This document shows positions 1 to 9,491 of a stretch of 64,000 nt of DNA, one piece after another (the stretch's first letter is position 1; the number at the start of each line of letters is the position of its first letter). The notes below the pieces were generated by a model. That model was not told the origin of the DNA. It saw nothing but the letters and a program-made list of their open reading frames with translations, and searched no databases. This stretch comes from Cycas panzhihuaensis (taxonomy: Eukaryota > Cycadophyta). Location of the stretch: positions 116,257,741 to 116,321,740 of the forward strand of contig CM041465.1 in assembly GCA_023213395.1 (NCBI GenBank), read 5' to 3'. Position numbers and translations under genes: made by a program.

Positions 1-492
1 TGCATCAATATCTTGATAGTCACAAACCTCATATCCAAGTTACCTCATTCTTTTAAACAACTTGGTAAACCAATCACGAGGGGCTTGCTTTAGGCTGTAC
101 AAGGACTTTTTGAGCCTACAAACTTTATGCTCCTGACCGTCAATCTCATATCCTTCTGGCTAAGCCATGTAAATTTCTTCTTTAAGGTCCCCATTGAGAA
201 ATGCGGTCTTAACATTAAGTTGGTGGATTTTCCAACCCTGTTGAGCAGCCAAGGCTATAAGAGTTCTGATTGTAGGCCACTTGGTTGTAGGAGCAAAGAT
301 TTCAGTGTAGTCAATGCCTTCCCTTTGCGTGAATCCTTTTGCTACCAACCTCGCCTTGTGTTTTTCTAGGGTGCCATCTGATCTATACTTGTTTTCGAAC
401 ACCCATTTATTTTGAACTACCTTTCTTCCAAGTGGTAGATCAACAAGCTCCCATGTACCGTTCTTAATAAGAGATTGATACTCTTCGTTCAT
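1..492 (-). pseudogene. Copia-1 reverse transcriptase, N-terminal part (RVT_2)
   Basis: The frame from 492 down to 160 reads as the start of a copia RT: a NGTWELVDLP segment, KWVFENKYRSDG, the KARLVAKGFTQREGIDY motif, and FLNGDLKEEIYM. A stop replaces a residue just after that motif (TAG at about 160-162), and the same frame continues with [21 protein letters not shown] towards base 1. The catalytic YVDD block lies beyond the window edge. The single stop and otherwise clean match suggest a moderately old copy. Confidence 0.9.
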
Positions 493-639
493 GGCATTTC
501 TCCAAGCTGCATGCTTTACAGCTTCTTAGTACGTTAGGGGCTCTTCATTAAGAGCAAGATGTAGTTCTGCTGGTTCAAGCTCAATGGAAAGTGATTCATG
601 CATCCTTGCTCTATGGGCACTTCTAGTGCCAGTTTTGCC

Positions 640-1440
640 TACCTCATGCAGTCGCATGTCCTTGTGTGGTGGTAGGCTTCCAAAGCTCTCGAGTTGGGAA
701 TGAGGTTTTCATTTCCATAACCTCTTGATCTTCGTTTTGATCCTGAAAAGGATCATGTGAAATATTTGGCACGGAGGAAGTTGACAATGCTGGAGAACAT
801 GGGCTAGCCATAGATGTTGGAGAAGATGATCCTTCTGCTATGGCTTTGCCTTTGTCAACTTGGCTGTTCACAAATGATGGTGCTGGATGTGTACACATTA
901 GATTGGAGTCACAACTTGTATCCTCTGAGGCTCTATTGTCAGATTCCAAGATTTTAAGCAACTGTTCAGCATCTTTGGTCCTGTTCATGCACTTGGTAAC
1001 TCCATTTCTTTGGGGTGTACACGCTGATGGTCTGATGTTTGATTCCATGTTGACGTAGGTATGATTCAAACTCATTAGATGTGTACTCGCCACCATTGTC
1101 AGTCCTGAGTATTTTGATCTTGAATCCAGATTCATTTTCCATGCGGGCCTTGAAAGCTTGAAACATAGAAAAAGCTTCATCTTTCTTTGCAAGAAAAGCA
1201 ACCCATACTTTCTTGGTAAAATCATCAATGAAATTAATATAGAACCATACATTTTGATAGAAGGGATGGGCATAGGACCACATATATCTGAGTGTACAAG
1301 CTGCAAAGGTTGGCTAGATTTCCACTGACTACGAGGAAAGGGTTGTCTTTGAGATTTAGCAATAATACATGCTTCACATTTAAAGGGCTTAGAGGGGAAC
1401 TTAGGCAAACCGGGGAAGAGTGTCTTGTAGTTCTCTTAAA
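640..1440 (-). pseudogene. Copia-1 integrase core, frameshifted
   Basis: Two overlapping minus-strand frames (1408 to 644 and 1283 to 966) together cover a copia integrase. The first holds the CEACIIAKSQRQPF zinc-region tail and LQLVHSDICGP with the first catalytic Asp. After a shift, the second holds the YINFIDDFTKKVW strand and the LRTDNGGEYTS motif with the second catalytic Asp. The catalytic Glu motif, normally NGVAERMNRT, reads NGVTKCMNRT in the first frame, so Glu has become Lys (a G-to-A change). The enzyme is dead on two counts. Confidence 0.88.
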
Positions 1441-2110
1441 CAATCAATTTTGATATGGCCCATACGAGCATGCCATAGAGTTGCTTGGGACAACTTTTGA
1501 GGAGTCAGGGTTGTGGTAAAACAAATTCATCATCAACATAGTGGGCTTGAGGAGGATGGTGAGCCGGTTAGGCGAAAAAAGTTTACCATCAAGAATTAGG
1601 TCATAACCACGGCATTTGAAGGAGGGTGAATGACAGAGAGTTTGATTGTTTGCGGTTACACTCGGATCAAATCCACGAGAGACAAGGGTGGACGGGGAGG
1701 CGATTACGCTTTAGGCGAGAATATATAAAACATCAACAAGTGTAAAATCTGGAAGGCACAGGAGTTTCGAGCAGTTCAAGTCCTTGATGGTGAGATGATT
1801 TATCAGCCATGTGTACAACACCACAAACTTCAGAGTCAAAATCTTGAAAGAACTGGTGATGACAAGTCGTGTTGTGTTGCTCCAGTATCCATGATCCATG
1901 ATGAAGTATTTGAGATAGTACTATTTGCAACTCAAAGTGGTGAAGGCAAAAGTGAATAAGCAAAGCCACAATGAGACTCAATATACTTAGTGGATCTATC
2001 AAAAACATTTGATGAAGTGGTCCCAATTCTTTGAAGGTGTGCATGAGCAAATTGCGTTCCACCAAAAGCATCTTCAAAAGAAGTATTATCAACATTATGT
2101 GCACCGTGGC
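1441..2110 (-). pseudogene. Copia-1 protease and GAG-pre-integrase region
   Basis: The frame from 2104 to 1733 contains a SWIL...TCHHQFFQDF segment that corresponds to the copia protease start (usual form WILDTGATDHM, then the sequence after it). The DTGA active-site triplet is scrambled by a small shift. The rest down to 1441 is the pre-integrase spacer, with several stops. It lies directly between gag and integrase, as expected for the single copia polyprotein. Confidence 0.72.
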
Positions 2111-2119
2111 GCTGTTGAT

Positions 2120-3090
2120 AACTTGGTAGCTTATTGGTGGCGATTACGCAATTTTGGCATAATGTCCTCTTCTATTACACCTTTGGCACATGATTGTTTG
2201 ATTTCCGGTCAAGTATTGGGTTTGGATTATCTCGATTCTTGGATCTAGGTCGGGTTGATTATTTTGGCCTTGGCCTTGAGATTATTTTGTTGGAATTGAG
2301 GAGCCTATTGACTAAGAGGGGCGTTGTCCTTGTTGTCTACCTCTTCCTCTTCCACGGGAATTGCCACCTCTGAGAGTATTGACCTTGATTTTTGTGTAAC
2401 AAAGATCTTCTTCCACTTCAAAGCAGCATCAATTGGATCTGATGTAGTGGCAAAGTTGGTATCAAAGGTCTTATCAAATTCAATGAACTTATCAGCAAGA
2501 TCCTCAAAGTTTAGGGTCTTCAAAGTTCCACTGGATTGAAGACTCCCCAATAGATTTTTATAATCTGGGATATGGAGACATGACTAAATCAAGAAAGCCT
2601 ATGTAATGCATTGAGTTTTAAAATCTTTATCAATGGCTTACTTGATTGGATGAAGGAGATTGATTGTCTCACTTGTATGTACTTTCTGCATTTTTAATTT
2701 GTTCATCTTAAGCACTAAGTGAACAAATTCTAAGTCTGATTTAGTGCCAAAGTTCTTCTTAAGAACTTCAAGAACTTTCCATGCTGTATCATGTACAGCT
2801 TCATCAATGAGATTATGTAGGGAATAATCAGTGACAAGCAGTATCCCTGCACGGATTTTATCATCGTCAAGTTCCCATTGGCGTTTAGCTACAGCTTCAG
2901 TGGGAGCAGTTGGAGAACCTCCTACTGAAGTAGTTGTGGTAGTTGTAGCTGCAACAGGTGGTGTAGGTTGTAAGTGATCTCTCCATAGACCTTCATACTT
3001 TGCAGCATTTCTGACACCAATGAACCACATGTCCCAATTTTCTTTCCCTTTTAGAATGCAGTTCACATTTTGCTTGAACTGTGAAGACAT
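2120..3090 (-). pseudogene. Copia-1 gag (UBN2-type) with zinc knuckle remnant
   Basis: The start at 3090 gives a 150-residue frame with GKENWDMWFIGVRNAAKYEGLW, an N-terminal capsid-type block of copia gag, then a Thr/Pro-rich stretch and the helical region ending near 2638. A second frame (2550-2305) continues with NFEDLADKFIEFDKTFDT and an acidic tail. Near 2195-2150 a CQRCNRRGHYAK zinc knuckle (CX2CX4H) is legible; its last Cys is lost through a one-base change in frame. The homologous gag of copia-2 is far more decayed. Confidence 0.88.
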
Positions 3091-3260
3091 TGTATCTTTT
3101 TTTATTTTTTATAGAAGGGAAGAAATGAACAAGGGACTATAAAAGTGATGGTAATAAATGATCGATCACTATTTACAAATGGGAAATGTAATGAAGTAGT
3201 GTAGAAGAAGGAAGAAGAAGTGAGAATGGTTGCTCAAAGATGAAGGGAGCAACTTAGAGA

Positions 3261-3390
3261 AAAGTCACCAACACTTGTGACAAATATTAACCTGACGCAG
3301 CAGGAATATGAGAAGCACTATGATAAAAATTGGCCACTAATACTTGTGGCAAATATTAACTGACGAGGGGAATATGAGAAGCACTATGAT
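3261..3390. repeat. Tandem duplication, two units of 64 and 66 bp
   Basis: Units 3261-3324 and 3325-3390 both contain the words CACTTGTGACAAATATTAAC / TACTTGTGGCAAATATTAAC and end in GAATATGAGAAGCACTATGA. Copia-2 has only one related unit around 54410-54480, so the duplication arose in copia-1 or its recent lineage. Confidence 0.85.
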
Positions 3391-4044
3391 TGTGATTACA
3401 CTATGGATCACTTTTTACAAATAAGTAAGTGATCAATATACAAGATTGTAGGCCAATGTAGAAGTTGATATCATTGGGATTACACAACTTGAAACTCGAA
3501 TGTAGGATGCGTAATCAACCCAATAACCTCTAACTTGTGTCCAACGTGTAGTTGAGGTTGTTGAAGGGATGCTTAGGCTTCTGGTAGAATTAATTTGGCC
3601 TTCACCCGTGATACCCGCAATCGTGCTTGGTGATGAAATCTAAGTCACAACGGAGCCCAGGTACTCCCAATCCTCACCCAGTTCACCAATGACCAGCTAT
3701 ATACCTCCTCTAAAGAGTGGTACATGCATACCTATGGCTATGATGGATATTAGATCGAGTATATTTTAATCTTGTATTAAAGTTTCAGTTTTCTCAGTTG
3801 GTTATCAGGATGATCCCTGATTGAGGCACGATGGTATGGCTAATCAAACCTCACCAATATTCTGGTTTAATCCAGTCCCAACTTGAAACCCACACCTCCT
3901 TTATGGCACAACATTCTGCCAACCAAGGTATCTCAACCTTGGCGAGTGTGTGAATAGGTACAAGATGGCAGAAAATAGTGTATGTGATGCGTTCCTTTTA
4001 GGAAGAGTGAAAAGATTATCGAATTGTATCAAACGTACATTTAA

Positions 4045-4140
4045 CTGAAAATAATGCTTGCTTGGAGTGCTTTTGGAGTGCTTGCTTGAAGTGCTTGCTT
4101 GAAGTGTCTTTGGAGTGCTTGCTTTGAGTGATTTTAGAGT
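4045..4140. repeat. Short imperfect tandem repeat, GCTTGCTTGGAGT-like
   Basis: Words of the form GGAGTGCTT and GCTTGCTTGAAGTGC recur about six times in 90 bp. On the minus strand they translate as a Ser/Lys/Thr-rich repeat inside a short open frame (4212-3901), but nothing indicates that this frame is a gene. Confidence 0.7.
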
Positions 4141-4302
4141 ACTGAAATTCAATGCTAATAAGTGAGTGAGGACACCAGATATTGCTTTGATCCAGGTGTT
4201 TTTTTTTCTCACTTTTACAATAGGCTTTTAAGCCTTATAAAAAGGAAGAAATTTTCTTCACTTTTTTTTTCTTTTTTTTTGTTAATACAAAAAAAGTACT
4301 CT

Positions 4303-4676
4303 TCACTAAATTTGCAATAACTTTCTCCCACGATGTCAAAATAGAGTGACAGCTTTTGTGATGCAAACTAGACTCAGAGCTTCATCTTTAGGAAGTGGAA
4401 TTAGGTCCAAATGAGCTCTGGAAAGTTTTTCTGACCCATAAGTTAGGAAATTATATTTTTCTAGAATTCTTACTAAAAATAACTGCTGTTCACTAAAATA
4501 GCAATAACTTCCTCATACGACATCCAAATTAGGTGCCAGTTTTTGTGCTGGAAAGTAGACTCAGAGCCCCATCTTTGTCAATTGGAATCATGTCAATTAG
4601 ATCTCTGTAGAATATTTTTTAGACCTGTGAAGTTCAGCAATCAAATTGTATTTCTGCAGAAATTTCAGCTTGCTAA
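4303..4676. repeat. Two-copy tandem repeat, unit about 187 bp
   Basis: Unit 1 (4303-4489) and unit 2 (from 4490) share TCACTAAA.TTGCAATAACTT, then a Cys/Asp-like CGAYGTC word, GTGACAGCTTTTGTG / GTGCCAGTTTTTGTG and AGACTCAGAGC..CATCTTT. Similar 'AATAACTT...' modules occur in LTRs and leaders of many plant retroelements. Here they sit inside the copia-1 leader. Confidence 0.75.
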
Positions 4677-5140
4677 TATCTCATTAACACATGATACCAT
4701 ATGAAATTTCCATCATTTTTTGATCACCAGGATCCCAATATGGGCAAGGTGAGAGAATACAATGATAGATATTTTAAATGGCTCAAACTTATTTACAAAA
4801 AAAATGGGTAAAAACTCCCCTTACAATCATTCTTCTAAATCTTTGGAAAATTTGGTGACATTTCCCCTTGTTAAATGGACAAAAAAGGGAAAAGAAAAAG
4901 AAGAATGAGATATCATTAATGGCCAGCAAAGGATTGGAATCCTTGGGCCTTACAACTCCTTGTATTATGCTTCCAAACCTGCAAAAGAGAAAGGAAAAGC
5001 AAACAATACAAAATATACTATCATAATAACTTGAAAATATTTCTAAATTCACTTTCACAATCTCCTTCACCACATGGATTGTGGGGGAGAAGGAAGTGAT
5101 GGCTCCATTGCAAGTGCAAGTGGGAAATATGAAGGAAGCA

Positions 5141-5155
5141 AGCTATGATACCACA
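5141..5155 (-). promoter_or_regulatory. Copia-1 primer-binding site (initiator tRNA-Met)
   Basis: Reading the minus strand just after the 5' LTR gives TGGTATCATAGC, one base from the usual plant copia site TGGTATCAGAGC, which pairs with the 3' end of initiator tRNA-Met. The mismatch fits mutation after insertion. Confidence 0.88.
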
Positions 5156-5452
5156 TGAAAAGAATGGATCTATCCTTCATATCCATGCACTAAACACAAA
5201 GGCTAACATGGGAGCAAGAGAGACTTGAGAAAAAGAAAGTAGCTCTCACAAAATGGGGAGGTAAGAATGAATCTCCTCCATTGAGCTTTACTTTTATATT
5301 GAGAGAGGGAGCATTTGAGTTAAGTGAAATAAAATTACACATAATGCACATAAAAGTGCATTTCACTTAAGTGATCTAATTTAAAGTTCACTTAAGTCCC
5401 TTTTTCGAAATAATCAACTAATGTAATGACCTTATGTCATTAACCCTTTTCA
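5156..5452 (-). repeat. Copia-1 5' LTR, 297 bp
   Basis: It begins TGAAAAG and ends CTTTTCA, so it has TG...CA ends. It aligns along its length with the LTR pair of copia-2, for example AAAGTGCATTTCACT near 5350-5370 and the terminal TGTCATTAACCC..TTTCA. It lies between the primer site at 5141-5155 and G1 sequence at 5453. Confidence 0.9.
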
Positions 5453-6770
5453 CGCGCCTGTCCACGCTTTGGGTGTCGCCCAAGGTAGTGGACCCGTTAT
5501 CTCGTTTGATCCTAAGGATCTTCCTCCTGCCGGTGAAAGGGAACGTCAGTGGAACTTCCCATTCACCATCACTATCGATACGCCCAATTGTACTCTTTGA
5601 AGGTATTGTCGACAGCGATTCTTACATGTCTCATGCCCTTGCGTGTCATGCAAGTGCTTGGCATCTCCGCCTTGGAACCCGTTCCCTGGCGATGCCAAGG
5701 TTATGACAGTAGCGAAAAGACCCCTTTGGGATCTGTCACGATTCCGCTTACCCTTAAGGGCAAGACCGTTCTTGCCGACGTTGTAGTCCTCGATGTTGAC
5801 GTAGATTACAACCTTCTCCTAGGTCGTCCATGGCTCGATCAAATGGGGGCCGTGTGCTCGACTCTTTGGGGACAACTTAAATTCGTCCATGACGGACGAA
5901 TGAGAGTGATTCCCCACGAATGCCCACTGACCAAACAAACCCATTCCACCAATTCGGCAAACCAAGGTTCATCTACTCACGCCTCAACTTGCTCTATTGG
6001 TATACCTAACCCATCTGAGGAAGATCCCGTACCTTCTCCTCCTAGTCTCACGCGGTTTGCCCCTATTGGCGTTGGGAGTTACGGGTACCTTACTTCGTTT
6101 AGTAATGACGAGACACTTGACAAAGACCAGGGTTATCTCCACCCTGTCTCTTTCCTCCGCCTTGATGGTCGCTTTGCCTTGTTTTAGATCCCCATCTAGA
6201 ACTTCTCTCGTTGGTGAGGCTAGCCCCTCGTGCGTGTCACACGTCATCGCTCGTGTTGACCCTCCGATCGCCAGTTCTTCTTTTTCATTACCCCCCATAG
6301 GTAATGGCTTTGAAGAATTACCTTTTACTCCTTCTGAGAAGCCTCTTCTTGATTTTTCTTCAGATTCCCATGAGGAAGTTGAGCAACCTGATGGCCATCA
6401 CGGTCCCATTGCGCTTACTCCCTCCAACGCTTCTTCTACTTGGAGTAAGGTCATCCATGGGGTGGATTATTTCGAGGATGACGAAGCCCTGCTTGAGCAC
6501 CTAGCGGGTCTTGCGCCAAACTTTCCTTCTGGTCACCACCGGCTTGGTCACCAGAAGATCCTCGTGATCGATTCCGCGCTTGCAGACCCGATCCTGTCTC
6601 CTATTCCTCCTCCTCCCGTTGATCTTGCCCCTCTCCACTTTGAGGAGGGCAATGCCATGTGCATGGGGGCAACTCAAGACATAGTCTTAGCCCTGGGCAA
6701 GGTCATTAAGGTTGGGTTGGAATGTTCCCCTGATGAGATAAGGGAGTACTCCCTTCTGTTCTAGGAGTTC
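5453..6770 (+). pseudogene. G1 protease and protease-RT linker
   Basis: The frame 5549-6187 contains MPLRVMQVLG, WRCQGYD, then VVVLDVDVDYNLLLGRPWLDQ, the flap and C-terminal half of a gypsy aspartic protease; YNLLLGRPWL is typical of Tat-type elements. The active-site segment upstream (around 5605-5630) is in another frame because of a small indel; there it reads IVDSDS, against IDNSSS in G2. From 5997 a second frame runs to 6763 with Pro/Ser-rich linker, then HFEEGNAMCMGA and SPDEIREYSLLF, the usual lead-in to RT. The break at 6763 is a TAG where G2 has CAA. Confidence 0.85.
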
Positions 6771-8290
6771 TGAGACATTTTTGCGTGGGATTATGCTGAC
6801 ATGAAGGGAATCAACCCTTCAATTGTTACTCATAACCTCACCACCCTTCCTAGCGCATACATGTGCGAGCGGCGTCCCCTTCACCTGAAGCTATCTGCCG
6901 CCATCAAGATGGAGGTCGAAAAGCTTCTGGACGCTGGGCTTGTTACTTCTATTGACTACCCTAAGTGGGTCTCCAATATCGTTCCCGTTGCTAAAAAGAA
7001 CGGGGTAATCCATATCTGTGTCAACTTTCGCGACATCAACAACGCTTGTCCTAAGGACAATTTCCCATTACCCTTCCTCGATCAAATCATCGATCGCCTT
7101 GCTTGATTCAGTGATGTCCCTAATGGACGGCTTCTCTGGTTATAACCAAATTCAGATTTCTCCCGAAGACCGTCATAAAACGGCCTTCACTACTCCCTGG
7201 GGTACCTTCGCCTACAAGGCGATGCCCTTTGGCCTCAAGAATGCAGGTGCTAATTACCAAAGAGCCATGCATTTTATCTTCCATGACCTCATTAACGACA
7301 CGTTGGAGGTCTTCATGGATGATATGATGGGTCTCTCCCGCGTGAGAACCCATCACCCTTCAGACTTGCGTGCCATCTTCTCACGATGCTGCGAGTATCA
7401 CGTCAGTCTTAATCCACTTAAATGTGTGTTTGCCGTTACCTCAGGTAAACTCCTTGGATTCCTTGTATCCAAACGAGGAATTCATATCGACCCTGACAAA
7501 GTCAGAGCGATCCTCGACATGCCTCCACCTAGAACTCAACGGCAGATTAAGTCGTTTCTAGGTAGGCTTGGTTTCCTTAGGTGCTTCTTAGCCGATTTTG
7601 CTGTGAGCACTAAACCCCTCACGAACCTATTGAAGAAGGGAGCTCTTTTTGCCTGGTCTGACAAGACCCAAAAGGCCTTCGAAGGACTCAAGGAAGCCAC
7701 GGATTCGCTCCTACGTGTCACCTCCCAGGTCGATAGGCCCTTCATTCTGTATACCTCAGCAACTCACGAATCCTTGGGCGCTATGCGCGCGCAGGAGGAC
7801 GACTCGAGGCGAGAGGCTATATATTTCATCGATCGCACTCGTGGGCTTGAGCTTAACTATTCCCCTGCCAAGAAGGAATGCCTCTCCTTGGTCCATGCAA
7901 CTAAGAAGTTCATGCACTATTTGCTAGGCAACACCACCAAGGTGATCGTTCAATCTGATCCCTTGCGATGCACCTTCTTCGCTCGGTTGATGGGTAGGGC
8001 TAGTCGTTGGGCCGTCCTACTCCAAGAATTCGATCTCTATATCGTTAACCAAAAATCAAAGAAGGGAATGATAGTGGCCGAGCAACTTATGGACACCCCT
8101 ATCCCTAACTCCTTTGATACTCCTGTTGATGACTCTCTCCCCGATGAGTCTATCCTAACGATTCAGGGAGCTCCTCCCCATCCACTCATCGACAATGAGT
8201 GGTACGGCGACATAGTGCGGTATCTTACACAGCAGCAATATCGCCCTAACGCTAGTAGTAAAGTTAGGTCTCGCATCTGGACTTCTGCTA
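6771..8290 (+). pseudogene. G1 reverse transcriptase and RNase H, one frameshift
   Basis: RT fingers/palm begin in frame 6801-7106 (KMEVEKLLDAGLVTSIDYPKWVSN, VPVAKKNG, CPKDNFPLP). A stop and frameshift near 7104-7125 move the reading to the 536-residue frame 7018-8628, the longest in the window. That frame has SLMDGFSGYNQI, the palm, and the catalytic box EVFMDDMM (FMDD in place of YXDD), then the thumb and connection (KSFLGRLGFLRCFLADF). RNase H follows with FILYTSATHESLG, AKKECLSLVHATKKF and QSDPL. The first acidic position, Asp in G2 (TDESLG), is His here, so RNase H is probably inactive. Confidence 0.9.
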
Positions 8291-9438
8291 GGCAATACCT
8301 CCTCGTAGACGAGGTATTATACAAGAGGTCCTTCGATGGGATCCTCCTCTACTGCGTCACTTGGCCGAAGGCGACGGTGCCAGCGAATGCCACTACAACA
8401 TTTGTGGAGGTCACTTTGGGGGCCGATCATGGCTCGGAGGATCCTCGCATGGGCTATTTCTGGCCGTCCCTCTTTAAGGATGCTCACGCCTTTGCTCTGA
8501 AATATCGGCGATGTCAGGAACACGCCAACATTCCTCACGCACCTTCCGAGGCCCTGCATCCCATCGTTTCGCCATGGCCCTTCGCTCAGTGGGGACTAGA
8601 CCTCATTGTGGCTATCTCCCCACCTTAAATCGTCGCTGACAAGTTCATCTTGACTGCCACAGAGTACTTCACCAAATGGGCGGAGGCCATTCCTTTGATC
8701 ACTACTCTTGGTAAAACCATTGCCACATTCATGTATCAGCACATCATTTGCCATTTTGGAATTCTGGACGTCCTAATCACTGACAATGGAACTCCTTTCT
8801 GTAATAAGGAGATGGATGAGCTTTGTGAGAAATTCAAAATTTCTCACAAGACTTCCTCCCCTTACTACCCTCAAGCAAATGGCCAAGTGGAGTCTTTCAA
8901 TAAGACTCTTGTCAACATTCTCAAGAAAACCATTGCTCAATCCCAAAAGGATTGGCACCTTTAGTTGCCCTCCGCCTTATGGGCTTATCGCACCTCTATC
9001 CGTTCCGCCACGGGAATGACCCCGTTCTCCCTGGTATACGGTACTGAGGTGGTACTCCCGTTGGAGGTGGAGATTCCTTCCTTGTGAGTCTCCCTTCAAG
9101 GTTTTATCGACGAAGAGTCGATCCGTCGAACTTCGCTCTTTGGACCTCGAGCTTTGGATGAGAGGCGGCTTAGCGCTATCAGGCTAACCTAGCATCCAAA
9201 GCCCGCTCACAAAGGGCCTACGATAAGTGCTTCATTCCCGCCCTTTGTTTCCTAGGGACTATGTCCTCAAGCTCGAGTATCTCCATGACCGTTTGACCAA
9301 GTTCAAACCCTGATGGGTTAGTCCTTTTGTCATTATCGAATCCCTCGATAATTGTGCCTACAGGATAGCCACTCTAGAAGGGCTTGAATTTGAGAAAGTT
9401 GTTAATGGAAAGTTCCTTAAGAGGTTTTACGTGTGACC
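8291..9438 (+). pseudogene. G1 integrase
   Basis: The 8628-ending frame carries the region leading into the core (MGYFWPSLFKDAHAF...RCQEHANI, WPFAQWGLDLI). A TAA at 8626-8628 breaks it, and 8650-8964 continues in frame with the catalytic core: TATEYFTKWAEA, LITDNGTPF, YYPQANGQVESFNKT. The first catalytic Asp of the usual TDYF motif is Glu. A TAG at 8962-8964 follows. The remainder to 9438 ([20 protein letters not shown], then a C-terminal DNA-binding-like module ending in GKFLKRFYV) is readable with further stops. No chromodomain is seen. Confidence 0.9.
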
Positions 9439-9491
9439 TCTCAGCGATCTCTTCGCCCTACTCCAAAATGAGCCTAAACTACCATCTTAGG

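Larger units (their letters stand above)
3091..5140 (-). other. Copia-1 5' leader (untranslated region), about 2 kb
   Basis: No coding frame is supported here. The stretch 3530-3890 is closely matched by 54600-54980 in copia-2, so it belongs to the element. The part 3900-5040 has no clear counterpart in copia-2 and holds three repeat blocks listed separately, plus a T-rich run near 4262-4280. A leader of this length is long for copia elements. A nested insertion of an unrecognised element in 3900-4800 is possible. Confidence 0.6.
1..5452 (-). mobile_element. Copia-1: Ty1/copia LTR retrotransposon, 3' part outside the window
   Basis: Read on the minus strand from 5452 the order is LTR, primer-binding site, long leader, gag, protease, integrase, then the start of reverse transcriptase, which runs off the window at base 1. 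Integrase before RT defines Ty1/copia. The 5' LTR abuts Tat-element G1 sequence at 5453, so copia-1 inserted into the protease/gag region of G1. The 3' LTR and the other target-site copy lie left of the window. All reading frames carry stops or shifts, so it is non-autonomous now. It belongs to the same family as the copy at 40520-56545 but is better preserved. Confidence 0.93.

Noticed and set aside
4303-4676. Satellite or centromeric repeat
   Set aside because: Only two units are present and they lie inside the copia leader, so no array is seen.
5984-6298. 104-residue minus-strand frame opposite the protease-RT linker
   Set aside because: It is a shadow of the plus-strand pol frame with low-complexity composition.
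7120-7356. Minus-strand frames opposite RT (for example 7120-7356, 7536-7745, 8317-8559)
   Set aside because: They are antisense shadows of RT, RNase H and integrase in G1.
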